Assembly: GCF_017744445.1 (NCBI RefSeq)
Contig: NZ_JAGIBH010000019.1
Span: forward strand, 1 to 63,469
Source: Caulobacter sp.
Lineage (GTDB): Bacteria; Pseudomonadota; Alphaproteobacteria; Caulobacterales; Caulobacteraceae
Direction: 5' to 3'
DNA length: 63,469 bases
In this document: positions 51,795 to 60,891 of the stretch, piece by piece
How the letters are laid out: each line of letters begins with the position of its first letter
How positions within the stretch are numbered: the first letter of the stretch is position 1
Notes under the pieces: model-generated
Told to the model about the DNA's origin: nothing
What the model saw: the letters and a program-made list of their open reading frames with translations, nothing else
Database searches by the model: none
Program-made: the position numbers and the translations under genes

Positions 51795-52805
51795 TCAGAT
51801 GAATTTCAGACGACGCAGCCAGGCCTCGAAGGCGTCCGGCCAGCGTGAGGCCGGGTTCTCGGCCGGCAGGCTGAAGCCGAACCCGTGGCCGCCTTCCTGG
51901 TAGACATGCAGCTCGGCGGGGACCTCAGCGATCTTCAGCGCCTGAAACAGGGTCAGGCTGTTGGTCACCTGCACGGTCCGGTCGTCGGCGGCATGCACGA
52001 CGAAGGTCGGCGGCAGGCCCTTGCGGACGCGCTCGTTCAACGGCTTGGCCGTCTCGGCGCTGACCGTGGCGATGCCCGGCCGCGGCGTGGCGGTCATGAC
52101 GCCGTAGCCCACCATGACGACGTCCGGCCGCGCCGACAGCTGGTCGGCCGCGTCGATCGGTTCATAGACCTTGGCGTCGTAGCGAGTCAGGGACGCGGCG
52201 GCCAGGTGCCCGCCAGCCGAGAAGCCCATGACGCCGACGCGGGCCGGATCCACGCCCCAGGTCTTGGCGTTCGCGCGGATCAGGCGCACGGCCCGCTGCA
52301 CGTCCTGCAACGCGGCGTCATAGCCGTCGGCCCAGCCGTCGACCGGCAGACGGTAGTTCAGCACAAAGCAGGTGATGCCCGCCTTGACCAGGCGCCGGGC
52401 GCCGCCCGCCCCTTCCTTGTCCACCGCCAGCCGCATGTAGCCGCCGCCCGGCAGGATCACCATGGCCGCGCCGTTCGGCTTTTCGGGTCGGAAGACCTCC
52501 AGGATCGGTCGCGAGACATGCATCACCGCGCGGTCATGGGCGGCGGGCGAGCCGCGCTCCAGCACTTGGCGCGTGGCCGTGACACCCGCCGAGCCCGGCA
52601 CGCGCCCGACCGGCCACAGCTCGACCACTTCCTTGGACAGCAGGCCCGCCGGCTCCAGCGGCGCGGGGATGATCACCGGCGCGGCGGGCGTGCCGGTCAG
52701 GGTCGCATCCGCCGGCTTGGCGGCCTGGGCCAAGGCCCGCCCTGCGACCAGGCTCAGGGCCAGGGCGCCAGTCAGCGCCCGCCGGTTCAGGTGGAGGTCT
52801 CGCAC
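51795..52805 (-). CDS. Exported alpha/beta-hydrolase, acetyl- or acyl-esterase
   Basis: A 336-residue secreted esterase with a signal peptide ending ALAQA. The oxyanion motif is ILPGGGYMRLA; the nucleophile Ser is in VGVMGFSAGGH, Asp in HAADDRTV and His in EGGHGFGF, a full triad. GTG 52805 is preceded by GGGAGAG. It is the last gene of the five-gene operon starting with the receptor at 60642 and lies 12 bases after the GH28 gene. Members in pectin clusters remove acetyl groups from galacturonan or rhamnogalacturonan, so that role is inferred from position. Confidence 0.88.
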   Translation of the reverse strand: MRDLHLNRRALTGALALSLVAGRALAQAAKPADATLTGTPAAPVIIPAPLEPAGLLSKEVVELWPVGRVPGSAGVTATRQVLERGSPAAHDRAVMHVSRPILEVFRPEKPNGAAMVILPGGGYMRLAVDKEGAGGARRLVKAGITCFVLNYRLPVDGWADGYDAALQDVQRAVRLIRANAKTWGVDPARVGVMGFSAGGHLAAASLTRYDAKVYEPIDAADQLSARPDVVMVGYGVMTATPRPGIATVSAETAKPLNERVRKGLPPTFVVHAADDRTVQVTNSLTLFQALKIAEVPAELHVYQEGGHGFGFSLPAENPASRWPDAFEAWLRRLKFI

Positions 52806-52817
52806 GCTCGTCTCTCC

Positions 52818-54275
52818 CTAGTTGGGCCGGCCACTGGCTTGACCGAAGCGGTAGGCAGGTTCCGTTGCCACGACGTCAGCCGGCCGCGGCGTAGGATCGC
52901 CGGCCACCGCGTCTTCAAGCCCGCGACCGGTGACATTGTTGGTCGCCAGCTTCGGTCCCTCCGCGATCGTCACATTGATCCCCTTCAGGTCGACATTGCG
53001 CAGGTTGGCCAGGCGGATGCCGCGCTTGGCCGTGCCGGTGACGCCGTTCAGCACCAGCCCTTCGACCGGCTTGTCGGGGTGAACGTTCACCGCCTCGACC
53101 AGCACCGGGACGTCGGTGACCTTGATGCGCTCGAACACCAGGTTGCGCACGGTGGGGATGCCGGCCAGGCCCGGCACCGGGAACTGGTCCTGCTTGCCGC
53201 TGTCCAGGAAGTTCAGCCGCAGGAAGCCCTGCCCCGTGTTCGAGACCTCGAGGTCTCGCATGACGATGTCTTCGATGAACGCCCCACGCCCCGGACGGCT
53301 CTTGATGTAGATGGCGAAGGTGTAGGCCGACAGGCACTTGCAGCGCTCGACCAGCACCCGGCGCACCCCGGCCGAGGTCTCGCTGCCGATACCGATACAA
53401 GCCCAGCGGCGGTCGCGGAACACGCAGTCCAGGATGGTCACGTCCTCGGTCGGCCGGGCGATCATGTTGCCTTCCAGCCCGCGTCCGGACTTCAGCGAGA
53501 TGCAGTCGTCGGCCACGTCGAAGTCGCAGCGCTCGATCAGCACGCGGCTGCACGAGTCCACGTCGATGCCGTCGGCGCCGCCGTGCACGATCACGTCGCG
53601 GAACACCACGTCCTCGCAATACAGCGGATGGATCGACCACATGTCGTTCTGCTCGGTGCGCAGGTCGGTGACGCTCAGGCCCTTCACGTCGACGAATTCC
53701 AGGAGCGCCGGATGCCGATAGCCGGTCGCCGTCTCGATCCGCCGCTTGATCGCCGACGAAGCCACGATCTGGCCCTTGCCGGTCAAGGCGATGTCGTGCG
53801 CCTCCCGCGCCCAGACCAGGCCGATATAGCCCGGCACGAAGCGGCCCTCCCAGCGCACCTGCACCACAGGATAGTCGGCCAGATCGGGAGATCCTTGCAG
53901 CGTCGCACCGGCCTCGATGCGCAACGTCGTGCGCGAGCCGATGCGGATGGCGCCGCTCAGGAAGGTCCCGCCGCTCAGCACCACCTCGCCACCGCCAAGC
54001 GTGGCGCAACGGTCGAGCGCGGTCTGGATCGCGGCGGTGTCCTTGGTTACCCCATCGGCCTTGGCGCCGAAGTCGCGAGGATCCAGCACCAGGGGGTTCT
54101 TCAGCTTGCGCGCTGGCAGGACCGGACGCGCGGGCGCTTTGGCCTTCGAGGCCTGGGCTTGCGCCGGCAAGGCGGCGGCAGCGGCGGCGAGACCGATCCC
54201 GCCAACGATCAGGCGACGGGTGGCGGAGACTGGGCTTTGGGTCATGGGCGTCTCTAACTCACTGAACTTGTTCAT
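52818..54275 (-). CDS. GH28 family glycoside hydrolase (polygalacturonase-like) 1
   Basis: A 485-residue beta-helix enzyme with a twin-arginine-like signal (ATRRLIVGGIGLAAAA). DFGAKADGVTKDTAAIQTAL is the family entry motif. Active-site loops are GIDVDSC, ADDCISLKSG with the paired Asp, IGIGSETSAG in place of the usual GHG segment, and YIKSRPGRG. It should hydrolyse alpha-galacturonosyl links in pectin or rhamnogalacturonan. ATG 54275 overlaps the stop of the preceding GH28 gene (ATGA); ATG 54245 in frame is an alternative that places the Arg pair nearer the N-terminus. It is paralogous to the next gene. Confidence 0.9.
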   Translation of the reverse strand: MNKFSELETPMTQSPVSATRRLIVGGIGLAAAAAALPAQAQASKAKAPARPVLPARKLKNPLVLDPRDFGAKADGVTKDTAAIQTALDRCATLGGGEVVLSGGTFLSGAIRIGSRTTLRIEAGATLQGSPDLADYPVVQVRWEGRFVPGYIGLVWAREAHDIALTGKGQIVASSAIKRRIETATGYRHPALLEFVDVKGLSVTDLRTEQNDMWSIHPLYCEDVVFRDVIVHGGADGIDVDSCSRVLIERCDFDVADDCISLKSGRGLEGNMIARPTEDVTILDCVFRDRRWACIGIGSETSAGVRRVLVERCKCLSAYTFAIYIKSRPGRGAFIEDIVMRDLEVSNTGQGFLRLNFLDSGKQDQFPVPGLAGIPTVRNLVFERIKVTDVPVLVEAVNVHPDKPVEGLVLNGVTGTAKRGIRLANLRNVDLKGINVTIAEGPKLATNNVTGRGLEDAVAGDPTPRPADVVATEPAYRFGQASGRPN

Positions 54276-55648
54276 GCCGGCGGCGTGGCCGGCTGGCCGT
54301 TGATGCGGACGTTCTCGAAGGTCAGCCCCTCGACATGCTTGACGATGTCGGGCTGGGCGACGCCGTCGAACACGCAGTCCTTCAGCGTCACGCCGCGGAT
54401 CGGCGCGGCGGGGAAGCCTTGCAGGTCGAGCGCGCGCGGGCTCTTGCCGCTGACCAGGCGCTCGACCACCAGGTTGCGGAACACCGGCGTGAACGGCCCG
54501 TTCGCGCCCTCCTGGTAATTGTAGTCGACGGTGATCACCGCCTTGGCCACCTGGCCGACGGCGATGTCGCGGACGTGGATGTTCTCCAGCGTGCCGCCGC
54601 GCATGGCGTTGTTCTTGAAGCGGATGGCGATATCCAGGCGCGGGCTGTCCATCTTGCAGCGCTCGACGAAGACGTTGCGCACGCCGCCGGTGATCTCGCT
54701 GCCCAGGGTGACGCCGCCGTGGCCGTCCTTCATCTCGCAGTCGCGGATGATGACGTTCTCGGTCGGACGGTTCAGGCGGCGGCCATCAGCGTTGCGGCCC
54801 GACTTGATGGCGATGCAGTCGTCGCCGGTGTCGAACACGCATTTCTCGATGAGCACGTCGCGACACGACTCCGGGTCGCAACCGTCGTTGTTGGGGCCGT
54901 GGCTGTGGATCTGCAGCCCACGGACAATGACGTTCTCGCAGGCGACCGGATGGACCTCCCACATCGGCGAGCCGACGATGGTCAGGCCCTCGATCAGCAC
55001 GTTCCGGCAGCGATAGGGCTGGACGAACATCGGACGGATCGTCGTGCCGGCCCCGAACACTCGCTGCTCGACCGGCACGCTCTTCTCGGCCATCTCGGTC
55101 AGGCGCTTGCGGTCGTCGACCACGCCGGGCGGCTTGCGCTTGACCCAGGGCCACCAGTGGTCGGCATCGGCCTGGCCGTCCAGGGTTCCTTCGCCGGTCA
55201 GGGCGATGTCGTGCTGGTCCAGGGCGTAGATGAAGGGCGAGTAGTTGATCAGCTCCACGCCCTCGTGCCGGGTCAGCACGGCGGGCAGATAGGCGGCCGG
55301 ATCGCGCGAGAACTTCAGGGTCGCGCCCTTGGCCACGTGCAGCTCGACGCGGCTCTTCAGATGGACAGCGCCCGTCAGCCAGACACCGGCCGGGACCACC
55401 ACGCGACCTCCGCCAGCCTTGGCGGCGGCCGCGATCGCCGCGGCTATGGCTTTCGTGCAGTCGGCCTCACCGCCCGGCTTGGCCCCGAACCTGGTGATCG
55501 GGAAGTCGCGGCGCGGGATCGCCGGCGGCTTGATACGAGCCAGGATGGCGTCGGCTTCCTTCCAGGCGTCGTCGGCGGCGCGGGCCAGGCTAGGCGCGGC
55601 GGCCAGCACCGCGCCCGAGGCCAGGAGATGACGGCGGGAAACGCTCAT
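54272..55648 (-). CDS. GH28 family glycoside hydrolase (polygalacturonase-like) 2
   Basis: A 458-residue exported beta-helix hydrolase with a Tat-like signal (SRRHLLASGAVLAAAPSLA). Conserved loops: ITRFGAKPGGEADCTKAI at the start, GCDPESC, TGDDCIAIKSG with the catalytic Asp pair, GVTLGSEITGG where the GHG motif is expected, and AIRFKNNAMRGG. The second copy differs from the first GH28 gene in the NPD loop (Asp-Pro-Glu), suggesting a different linkage or exo mode. ATG 55648 overlaps the stop of the esterase gene, and its own stop overlaps the next start, so the three are translated as a coupled block. Confidence 0.92.
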   Translation of the reverse strand: MSVSRRHLLASGAVLAAAPSLARAADDAWKEADAILARIKPPAIPRRDFPITRFGAKPGGEADCTKAIAAAIAAAAKAGGGRVVVPAGVWLTGAVHLKSRVELHVAKGATLKFSRDPAAYLPAVLTRHEGVELINYSPFIYALDQHDIALTGEGTLDGQADADHWWPWVKRKPPGVVDDRKRLTEMAEKSVPVEQRVFGAGTTIRPMFVQPYRCRNVLIEGLTIVGSPMWEVHPVACENVIVRGLQIHSHGPNNDGCDPESCRDVLIEKCVFDTGDDCIAIKSGRNADGRRLNRPTENVIIRDCEMKDGHGGVTLGSEITGGVRNVFVERCKMDSPRLDIAIRFKNNAMRGGTLENIHVRDIAVGQVAKAVITVDYNYQEGANGPFTPVFRNLVVERLVSGKSPRALDLQGFPAAPIRGVTLKDCVFDGVAQPDIVKHVEGLTFENVRINGQPATPPA

Positions 55649-57729
55649 GGCAGCACGAGCGGCTCGCGGCCGCCCCTCCAGGTCCAGCGGACACGATCGC
55701 CCTGCCCCAGCTTGCGATCAGCCGCGCGGACATAGGCCAGCTCCTTGTCGAAGGCGGCTTGCGTCAGCGGCGTGCCGACGGCGTCGGTCGGATTGACGAA
55801 GGTCACCGGACGCGGGAACGCCGCCAGCGCCAGATCGCCCAGTTCATAGCGGCGCAGCACGCCGGGCGGCAGCACCTCGGGCAACTCGCGCTGGATCGGC
55901 TGGTTCACGGCCATGCGGAAGGCGGTCAGGCTGTTGTCGGCATAGATCGCCGCGACCCGGTCATCGATCGCGCCCAGGTGCAGGGCCACCGGCCCCAGCG
56001 CGCCCAGGCCGTAGACGCTGATCGCCTTGGCATCGACATCCGGCCGCGCCGCCAGCCAGTCCATGGCGTGGACGGCGTCGTCCAGGCGCACGCCCAATGG
56101 GGTCTTGTCGACCAGCAGCATGCGGGTGGCGAGCAGGTTCCAGTCGCCCAGGACGCTAGCCTTTAGTTCTTCGGTCCCACCCGCGCCGCGCGCGACCAGG
56201 GTCAGGACCACATGGCCGGCCTTGGCCAGCCGCGCGGCCTCGGCCTTCACCGCTTGAGGATCCTTGGTCAGCAGCAGCACGGCCGGCTTGCGGCCGTCAC
56301 CGTCGGGCTTGGTGAGGATTGCATCGGCCCACTGGCCGTCCTCGACCTTGAACCGCAGCCCGCCGTTCGCGCCCTCAGCAACCTCAGGCGGCGCGCCGCC
56401 CGGCTGGACCGTGGCGAAGGTCACCGCGCGGATGTCGGTCGCCAGCCGCTTGCGCAGGCCCGCGACCTCGGCAGCCGACGCCACGGTTGGCCGCGCCGCG
56501 ATCACCGTCTTCAGCCGCTTGGCGTTCAGGCTCTGGATCGTCTCGCCGCCGATCGAGGTCGAGAGCTGGCCGGTCGGCGTGACCCACAGCCTCTCCGGCG
56601 AGAGACGGGGCGGCGGTGTGAAGGGGCGTTTTTCCGGCACGTCCTTCAGCCAGCGGCTGAAGAAGGCGACGATATCCGAGGCGATGGGCTGCAAGGCGCC
56701 GTGGCCGCCCGGACCGTGGATGAAGCTCAACCGGTCCTCGGCGCCGTACAGGGCATAGACGCCCTGCGCTTCCTTGACCGCCTTCTTCGCCCCCTCGAAC
56801 GGGAACATGTCCTCGGTGGTCGAGATCACCGCATAGGCGCGCGGCGCGGCCATCTCGACTAAGTCGGCGAGATCCAGACCCGAGGCCAGGAAGCCTGGGA
56901 TCGACTGTTCGCCATCCTGCGGTCCGACAGTCGACAGCAGGTGGTCGAAGTCGGTGATGAAACAGGCTGTGCCGGTGGCCTTCACCCGGTCGTCCAGGGC
57001 CGACAGGAACGCCGTCAGCGTGCCGCCGCCCGAGCACCCGAACGCGCCCAGGCGCTGGGCGTCGACGTCAGGCCGGGCGGCCAGGTAGTCCAGCCCCCGG
57101 ACAGCGTCCCAGATGAAGTAGCGCGAGACGTGGTCGCCCACTGGGGCGGTCTGCCAGGCGGCCAGGCTGTGCTCGCCCGTCGGCCGGCCCACCTTGGAGG
57201 CGCCCAGCTCGGGATCGTAGTGCTGCAGCCGCTCGCCCTCGGAGACGATGTCGTAGGCCAGCACCATCATGCCGGCGCGGGCCAGGTTCACCGCGAAGTT
57301 GCGGTTGCCGATCTTGCCGTCCAGGCCGTGCCCCGGGGCGACGATGATGGCTGGGAACGGCCCCTTCCCTTCAGGGACGTAGAGATTGGCGGTGACGTGA
57401 TAGCCCGGCAGGCTGTCATAGGTGACCTTCTCGACCTTGAAGCCGTCCTCCTGGACGACACCCCAGGTCTTGGCCGCCAGCGGCGTGCGCTCGGGCAGGC
57501 CGCCGATCAGCTTCAGGATCTTGGCGCGATTGGCGGCCTTGCGGGCCTCGGCGTCAGCCTGGGACTTCAGCCCCGCGACGCTGGCCTCGCGCACCTTCAG
57601 GCGGTCGCGTGCCAGGCCGTCGATATAGGCGGTGAGCTCGGCGCGGCCATTGGCGGGCGCGGATTGAGCCAGCGCCGGCCCGGCGGAGAAAAGCAGCAGC
57701 GCGGCGGCCGCGCCATAAGCGGTCTTCAT
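55645..57729 (-). CDS. Exported tandem alpha/beta-hydrolase, acetyl-xylan-esterase-like
   Basis: A 694-residue protein with signal peptide (ends ALAQS). The first half (~residues 90-380) has a full esterase core: IIVAPGHGLDG, nucleophile Ser in FGCSGGGT, Asp in STTEDMF and His in GPGGHGAL. The second half (~430-680) repeats the fold, but the expected nucleophile elbow reads VYGLGALG, without Ser, so it is probably non-catalytic, perhaps binding or structural. It is downstream of the receptor at 60642, after a terminator, and coupled to two GH28 genes. It may de-esterify acetylated pectin; the substrate is inferred. Confidence 0.85.
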   Translation of the reverse strand: MKTAYGAAAALLLFSAGPALAQSAPANGRAELTAYIDGLARDRLKVREASVAGLKSQADAEARKAANRAKILKLIGGLPERTPLAAKTWGVVQEDGFKVEKVTYDSLPGYHVTANLYVPEGKGPFPAIIVAPGHGLDGKIGNRNFAVNLARAGMMVLAYDIVSEGERLQHYDPELGASKVGRPTGEHSLAAWQTAPVGDHVSRYFIWDAVRGLDYLAARPDVDAQRLGAFGCSGGGTLTAFLSALDDRVKATGTACFITDFDHLLSTVGPQDGEQSIPGFLASGLDLADLVEMAAPRAYAVISTTEDMFPFEGAKKAVKEAQGVYALYGAEDRLSFIHGPGGHGALQPIASDIVAFFSRWLKDVPEKRPFTPPPRLSPERLWVTPTGQLSTSIGGETIQSLNAKRLKTVIAARPTVASAAEVAGLRKRLATDIRAVTFATVQPGGAPPEVAEGANGGLRFKVEDGQWADAILTKPDGDGRKPAVLLLTKDPQAVKAEAARLAKAGHVVLTLVARGAGGTEELKASVLGDWNLLATRMLLVDKTPLGVRLDDAVHAMDWLAARPDVDAKAISVYGLGALGPVALHLGAIDDRVAAIYADNSLTAFRMAVNQPIQRELPEVLPPGVLRRYELGDLALAAFPRPVTFVNPTDAVGTPLTQAAFDKELAYVRAADRKLGQGDRVRWTWRGGREPLVLP

Positions 57730-57751
57730 ACTGGTCGCCCCAATGAAAAAC

Positions 57752-57777
57752 GGGCGGCCGGCTCTCGCCGACCGCCC
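57752..57777 (-). terminator. Terminator between TonB receptor and esterase operon
   Basis: On the minus-strand RNA the 11-base arms pair fully with one U-G wobble, closed by a GAGA loop, and the stem is followed by GTTTTTC. It lies 6 bases after the receptor stop and should let only part of the transcription reach the enzymes. Confidence 0.88.
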
Positions 57778-57783
57778 ACGGGA

Positions 57784-60642
57784 TCAGAAGCTGTAGCGCA
57801 CGCCCACGAAGTACTGGCGACCGCTCTGGAAGTAGTCGCTCAGCCGCTCGGCCGTGGAGTCGCTGTAGGTGATGTCCTTCTCATTCGTCAGGTTCAGGCC
57901 CTCGACGCTGAAGGTCAGCGCGTCGTTGATCCGGTACGAGGCCGAGAAGTCCACGAAGGTCGTCGGCTTACGCCCCGACACATCGACATTGTACGAGGAC
58001 GGCACGGCGGTCAGGTACTTGTCGCGGTGCGCCAGCGAGATGCGAGCCTGGACCGGCCCTTCCTCGTAATAGAGCGTGCCGTTGTAGGCGTTCTTGGACA
58101 GGTTCAGGAGATCGCGCGACACGGTGGCCGCGCCCGCCGTCGTGGTCAGGAAGTAGTCAATCTTGGAGTCGACGAAGGTGTAGTTCAGCAGCACGCCGAA
58201 GTTCTTGAGCTTCCACGGCAGGAAGGTCAGGGGCTGCTGGTAGTTCAACTCGACGCCCTTCAGCGGGCCGCCGGGCGTGTTGATGACGTTCGAGATCGTG
58301 AACTGGTCGTCGACCGTCACGCCGGTCCCCTGCAGCAGGCTGGCCGGCAGGCCCGTCGTCGAGTACGGCGCCAGGGTGGTGATGTTCTGGATGTAGGTGC
58401 TGATGTCCTTGTAGAAGAACGCCGCCGACAGGATCGCCCCACGCTTGGGATACCACTCCACCGCCACGTCGAAGGTCTTGGCGCGATAGGGCTCCAGCAT
58501 CGGGTTGCCGGTCGTCACGGTGCGTGAGCCGCCGGCCACCGAGACGTTGGTCGCGGCCGACAGGCTGCCCAGACCCGGACGCGACATCACCTTGGCCGCG
58601 CCGATGCGGACAATGACGTCCTCACGCGGCTCGACCACCAGGTTCAGCGACGGCAGGGTGTCCTCGTAGCTGCGGCCCACGGTGGTCAGCTGGAAGCCGG
58701 CCGGGTCCACGGTGGTCGGCACAGTGGCGAAGAAGGTCGAGCTTTGCTCGGTCTTGACGTAGCGCACGCCGACGTCGCCACGCACCGGCATGCCCAGAGC
58801 GTCGAACTTGAAGGCCGCCATGACATAGGCGCCCTTGTCCTCCTCGTTGACCCGACGGTTGTCGCCGCGGGCGCTGGAGGTGGTGCTGGACAGGGCGAAG
58901 CGGCCGCTGTTGCTGAAGATGTCGTAGGCCTTGGCGATAGCGTCGCGGTTCGGGCTGGCCCAGCAGACGGGCGTGCCCGCCGGCAGGTTCAGGCCTTGCA
59001 GGCCGCACCACTGCTCGGTCAGCGAGGTCATGGTCGAGCCGGCCGGCATGACCGGAATGTTGCCCTCGCCAGCGGCCAGGCGTTGGCCCTGGCCGATGAA
59101 GGCGTACTTCTTCCAGTTCGCGCCGCCCTTCAGGGTCAGGTGGTCGTTCAGCTCGTACTCGGTGTCGAACTGGGCGACCTTGTACTTGTTATCGTTCCAG
59201 TTCGGACGCAGGCGGATGTCCGGACCGGTCGGGCCGGTACCGCCCGCCACGGTCTGGGTCGGACCGATGTACCAGGCGTTCGGGTCGGTGACGTCGAAGC
59301 CGTAGTTGATGGCCGGGAAGTACTGGCCGTTGGGCCGGAAATCGAAAGAGTAGTTATCGCTGTTCAGCCGGTCCATCTGGGCGATGTAGTCCAGCGCATT
59401 GTCGAAATCGTTGGCCACATAGCCCAGCAGCCCCTTCACCGACCACTTGTCGGTCAGCTTGTGCTTGGCGTTCAGGGTCCACTGGGTGAACTCGGTGTCG
59501 TACTTGTCGAGGTAGTTCTCCGAGCGCAGATCGACATTGTCGAACAGGCCGTAGACCATCGTGCCCTTGTCATCGAGCACCAGATCGCGGACCACGATCT
59601 CGGGCTTGCCGCCCTGCGAGGCGGCGCGGCTGAAGCCGATGGCCTCCAGCTGGCGCTCGTTCCGCGAGCCCTCGAACTTCGAGTACAGCATGTCGAAGGT
59701 TATTTCGGTGCGGTCGGTCGGACGCCATTGCAGCGACCCGGTCAGGCCCAGGCGCTTGGTCTCCAGCTCGTACTGCTGGTAGCGCAGGAAGCGTGGATAG
59801 CGGGTCGTCGCCAGGCTGGCCGTGGCGGTGTCGGTCGCATCGGCGCCGGCGCACAGGGCCGGGCGCGCCGCGACGCTGCACCAGCCGCCGTCGGCGTTGC
59901 CCTGGTTCCACAGACCCGTGCTGGCCCCGTTCTGGCGCGTGCCGCGCTCGGAATAGGCCACCGAGAACAGCGCCCCGAAGGTGTCGTCCTTGAAGGTGTT
60001 GCTGACCAGCAGCGCCATGCGCGGGTCATAGGACTTGGAGAGATCGTTCCAGCCCATCTTGGCCGAACCGGCCATCTTGAAGCCGCGATAGTCGAACGGG
60101 TGACCGGTGCGCAGGTCGACGGTGGCGCCCAGCGAGCCCTCCTCGACATCGGCCGACGGCGTCTTGCGCACGTCGATCTGGCTGAACAGCTCCGAGGCGA
60201 AGACGTTGAAGTCGAAGCCCCGGCCGCGGTTCGAGCCCGTGGTCGCCTGGGCCTCCACGCCGTTGATGCGCACGCGGGTGAACTCTTCGGACAGGCCGCG
60301 GACCGACAGGTTGCGCCCTTCCCCACCATCGCGGGTGATGGCTACGCCCGGCACGCGCTGGATGGCCTCGGCCAGGTTGTTGTCAGGGAACTTGGCGATG
60401 TCTTCGGCGACGATCGAGTCCACGGCGGCGGTATTGGCCCGCTTCACCTCCAGCGCCTTCTCCAGGCTGCTGCGGAAGCCGGTGACAACCACGGCCTCGA
60501 CTTCGGCCGGATCGTTTTGCGGCGCGGACGCGGTCTGGGCCAGCGCGGCCTGCCCCCACATCATCGCCCCCGCACCGGCGGCGGCCAGCAGGACCTTGCG
60601 ACGGCCCGCCGCCGTCGACTCCATCCAGTTCAAGCAAGTCAT
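57784..60642 (-). CDS. TonB-dependent receptor, Xanthomonas/Caulobacter carbohydrate type
   Basis: A 952-residue outer-membrane receptor. An unusual N-terminus (MTCLNWMESTAAGRRKVLLA) precedes a signal that ends at ALAQT. Then VEAVVVTGFRSSLEKALEVKR, a plug (FPDNNLAEAIQRVPGV, GRNLSVRGLSEEFTRVRING) and a barrel ending VGVRYSF. It heads the pectin operon (esterase, two GH28, hydrolase). The start is ATG 60642, with GGGAGGG. Its leader carries a hairpin, a possible small ORF and the LacI-type operator. Ligand: probably oligogalacturonides or rhamnogalacturonan fragments, from context. Confidence 0.92.
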   Translation of the reverse strand: MTCLNWMESTAAGRRKVLLAAAGAGAMMWGQAALAQTASAPQNDPAEVEAVVVTGFRSSLEKALEVKRANTAAVDSIVAEDIAKFPDNNLAEAIQRVPGVAITRDGGEGRNLSVRGLSEEFTRVRINGVEAQATTGSNRGRGFDFNVFASELFSQIDVRKTPSADVEEGSLGATVDLRTGHPFDYRGFKMAGSAKMGWNDLSKSYDPRMALLVSNTFKDDTFGALFSVAYSERGTRQNGASTGLWNQGNADGGWCSVAARPALCAGADATDTATASLATTRYPRFLRYQQYELETKRLGLTGSLQWRPTDRTEITFDMLYSKFEGSRNERQLEAIGFSRAASQGGKPEIVVRDLVLDDKGTMVYGLFDNVDLRSENYLDKYDTEFTQWTLNAKHKLTDKWSVKGLLGYVANDFDNALDYIAQMDRLNSDNYSFDFRPNGQYFPAINYGFDVTDPNAWYIGPTQTVAGGTGPTGPDIRLRPNWNDNKYKVAQFDTEYELNDHLTLKGGANWKKYAFIGQGQRLAAGEGNIPVMPAGSTMTSLTEQWCGLQGLNLPAGTPVCWASPNRDAIAKAYDIFSNSGRFALSSTTSSARGDNRRVNEEDKGAYVMAAFKFDALGMPVRGDVGVRYVKTEQSSTFFATVPTTVDPAGFQLTTVGRSYEDTLPSLNLVVEPREDVIVRIGAAKVMSRPGLGSLSAATNVSVAGGSRTVTTGNPMLEPYRAKTFDVAVEWYPKRGAILSAAFFYKDISTYIQNITTLAPYSTTGLPASLLQGTGVTVDDQFTISNVINTPGGPLKGVELNYQQPLTFLPWKLKNFGVLLNYTFVDSKIDYFLTTTAGAATVSRDLLNLSKNAYNGTLYYEEGPVQARISLAHRDKYLTAVPSSYNVDVSGRKPTTFVDFSASYRINDALTFSVEGLNLTNEKDITYSDSTAERLSDYFQSGRQYFVGVRYSF

Positions 60643-60661
60643 TTGATTTCCCTCCCAAAAG

Positions 60662-60698
60662 GCGCCCGTCGTTCTTTTTGTGGTCGACGAACGGGCGC
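60662..60698 (-). terminator. Leader hairpin just before the receptor ribosome site
   Basis: On the minus strand GCGCCCGT pairs with ACGGGCGC, with three more pairs past a bulge, then TTTT and directly the GGGAGGG ribosome site. It could work as an attenuator or as a hairpin that controls access to the receptor start. Confidence 0.5.
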
Positions 60699-60722
60699 TC
60701 GGTGATCAGCCCTGTCGGGGCC

Positions 60723-60875
60723 TCAGGCCCTCCGTTGCGGAGCGCTGCGCCAAAGAGGCGGGAGCCGACGAAGGCCGGCTCCCGACGTCCACGGGGGACG
60801 TGGTTCCATGGCGATAATGATGGCGGAAGGCGCGGGCGGCGCGGCGACACGGCGCGCGCGGATGAATCTGTTCAT
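60723..60875 (-). CDS. Possible 50-residue leader peptide upstream of TonB receptor
   Basis: Starts MNRFIRARRVAAPPAPSA and ends RSAPQRRA; it is Arg- and Pro-rich, with a short hydrophobic patch (AIIIAM). GGGAAGGGGAG lies just before the ATG, and the first codons sit in a small hairpin (GATGAA-TCTG-TTCATC). It is located between the LacI-type operator and the receptor. The end region overlaps a strong hairpin (60759-60784). It could be a regulatory leader ORF whose translation affects the downstream hairpins. No homology is claimed; coding status is uncertain. Confidence 0.4.
   Translation of the reverse strand: MNRFIRARRVAAPPAPSAIIIAMEPRPPWTSGAGLRRLPPLWRSAPQRRA
60759..60784. other. Strong hairpin inside the receptor leader
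   Basis: CGGGAGCCG (60759-60767) pairs with CGGCTCCCG (60776-60784) around an 8-base loop. It lies within the possible leader ORF, ahead of the terminator-like hairpin at 60662-60698, an arrangement reminiscent of attenuation. Confidence 0.6.
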
Positions 60876-60891
60876 CAGCTCCCCTTCCCAT

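Noticed and set aside
51885..54257. A plus-strand open frame of 790 codons opposite the esterase and GH28 genes
   Set aside because: It spans two recognisable genes on the other strand, has no recognisable domain and typical antisense composition.
58744..60705. A plus-strand open frame of 653 codons opposite the TonB receptor
   Set aside because: It mirrors the receptor coding sequence; no signal or domain is visible.
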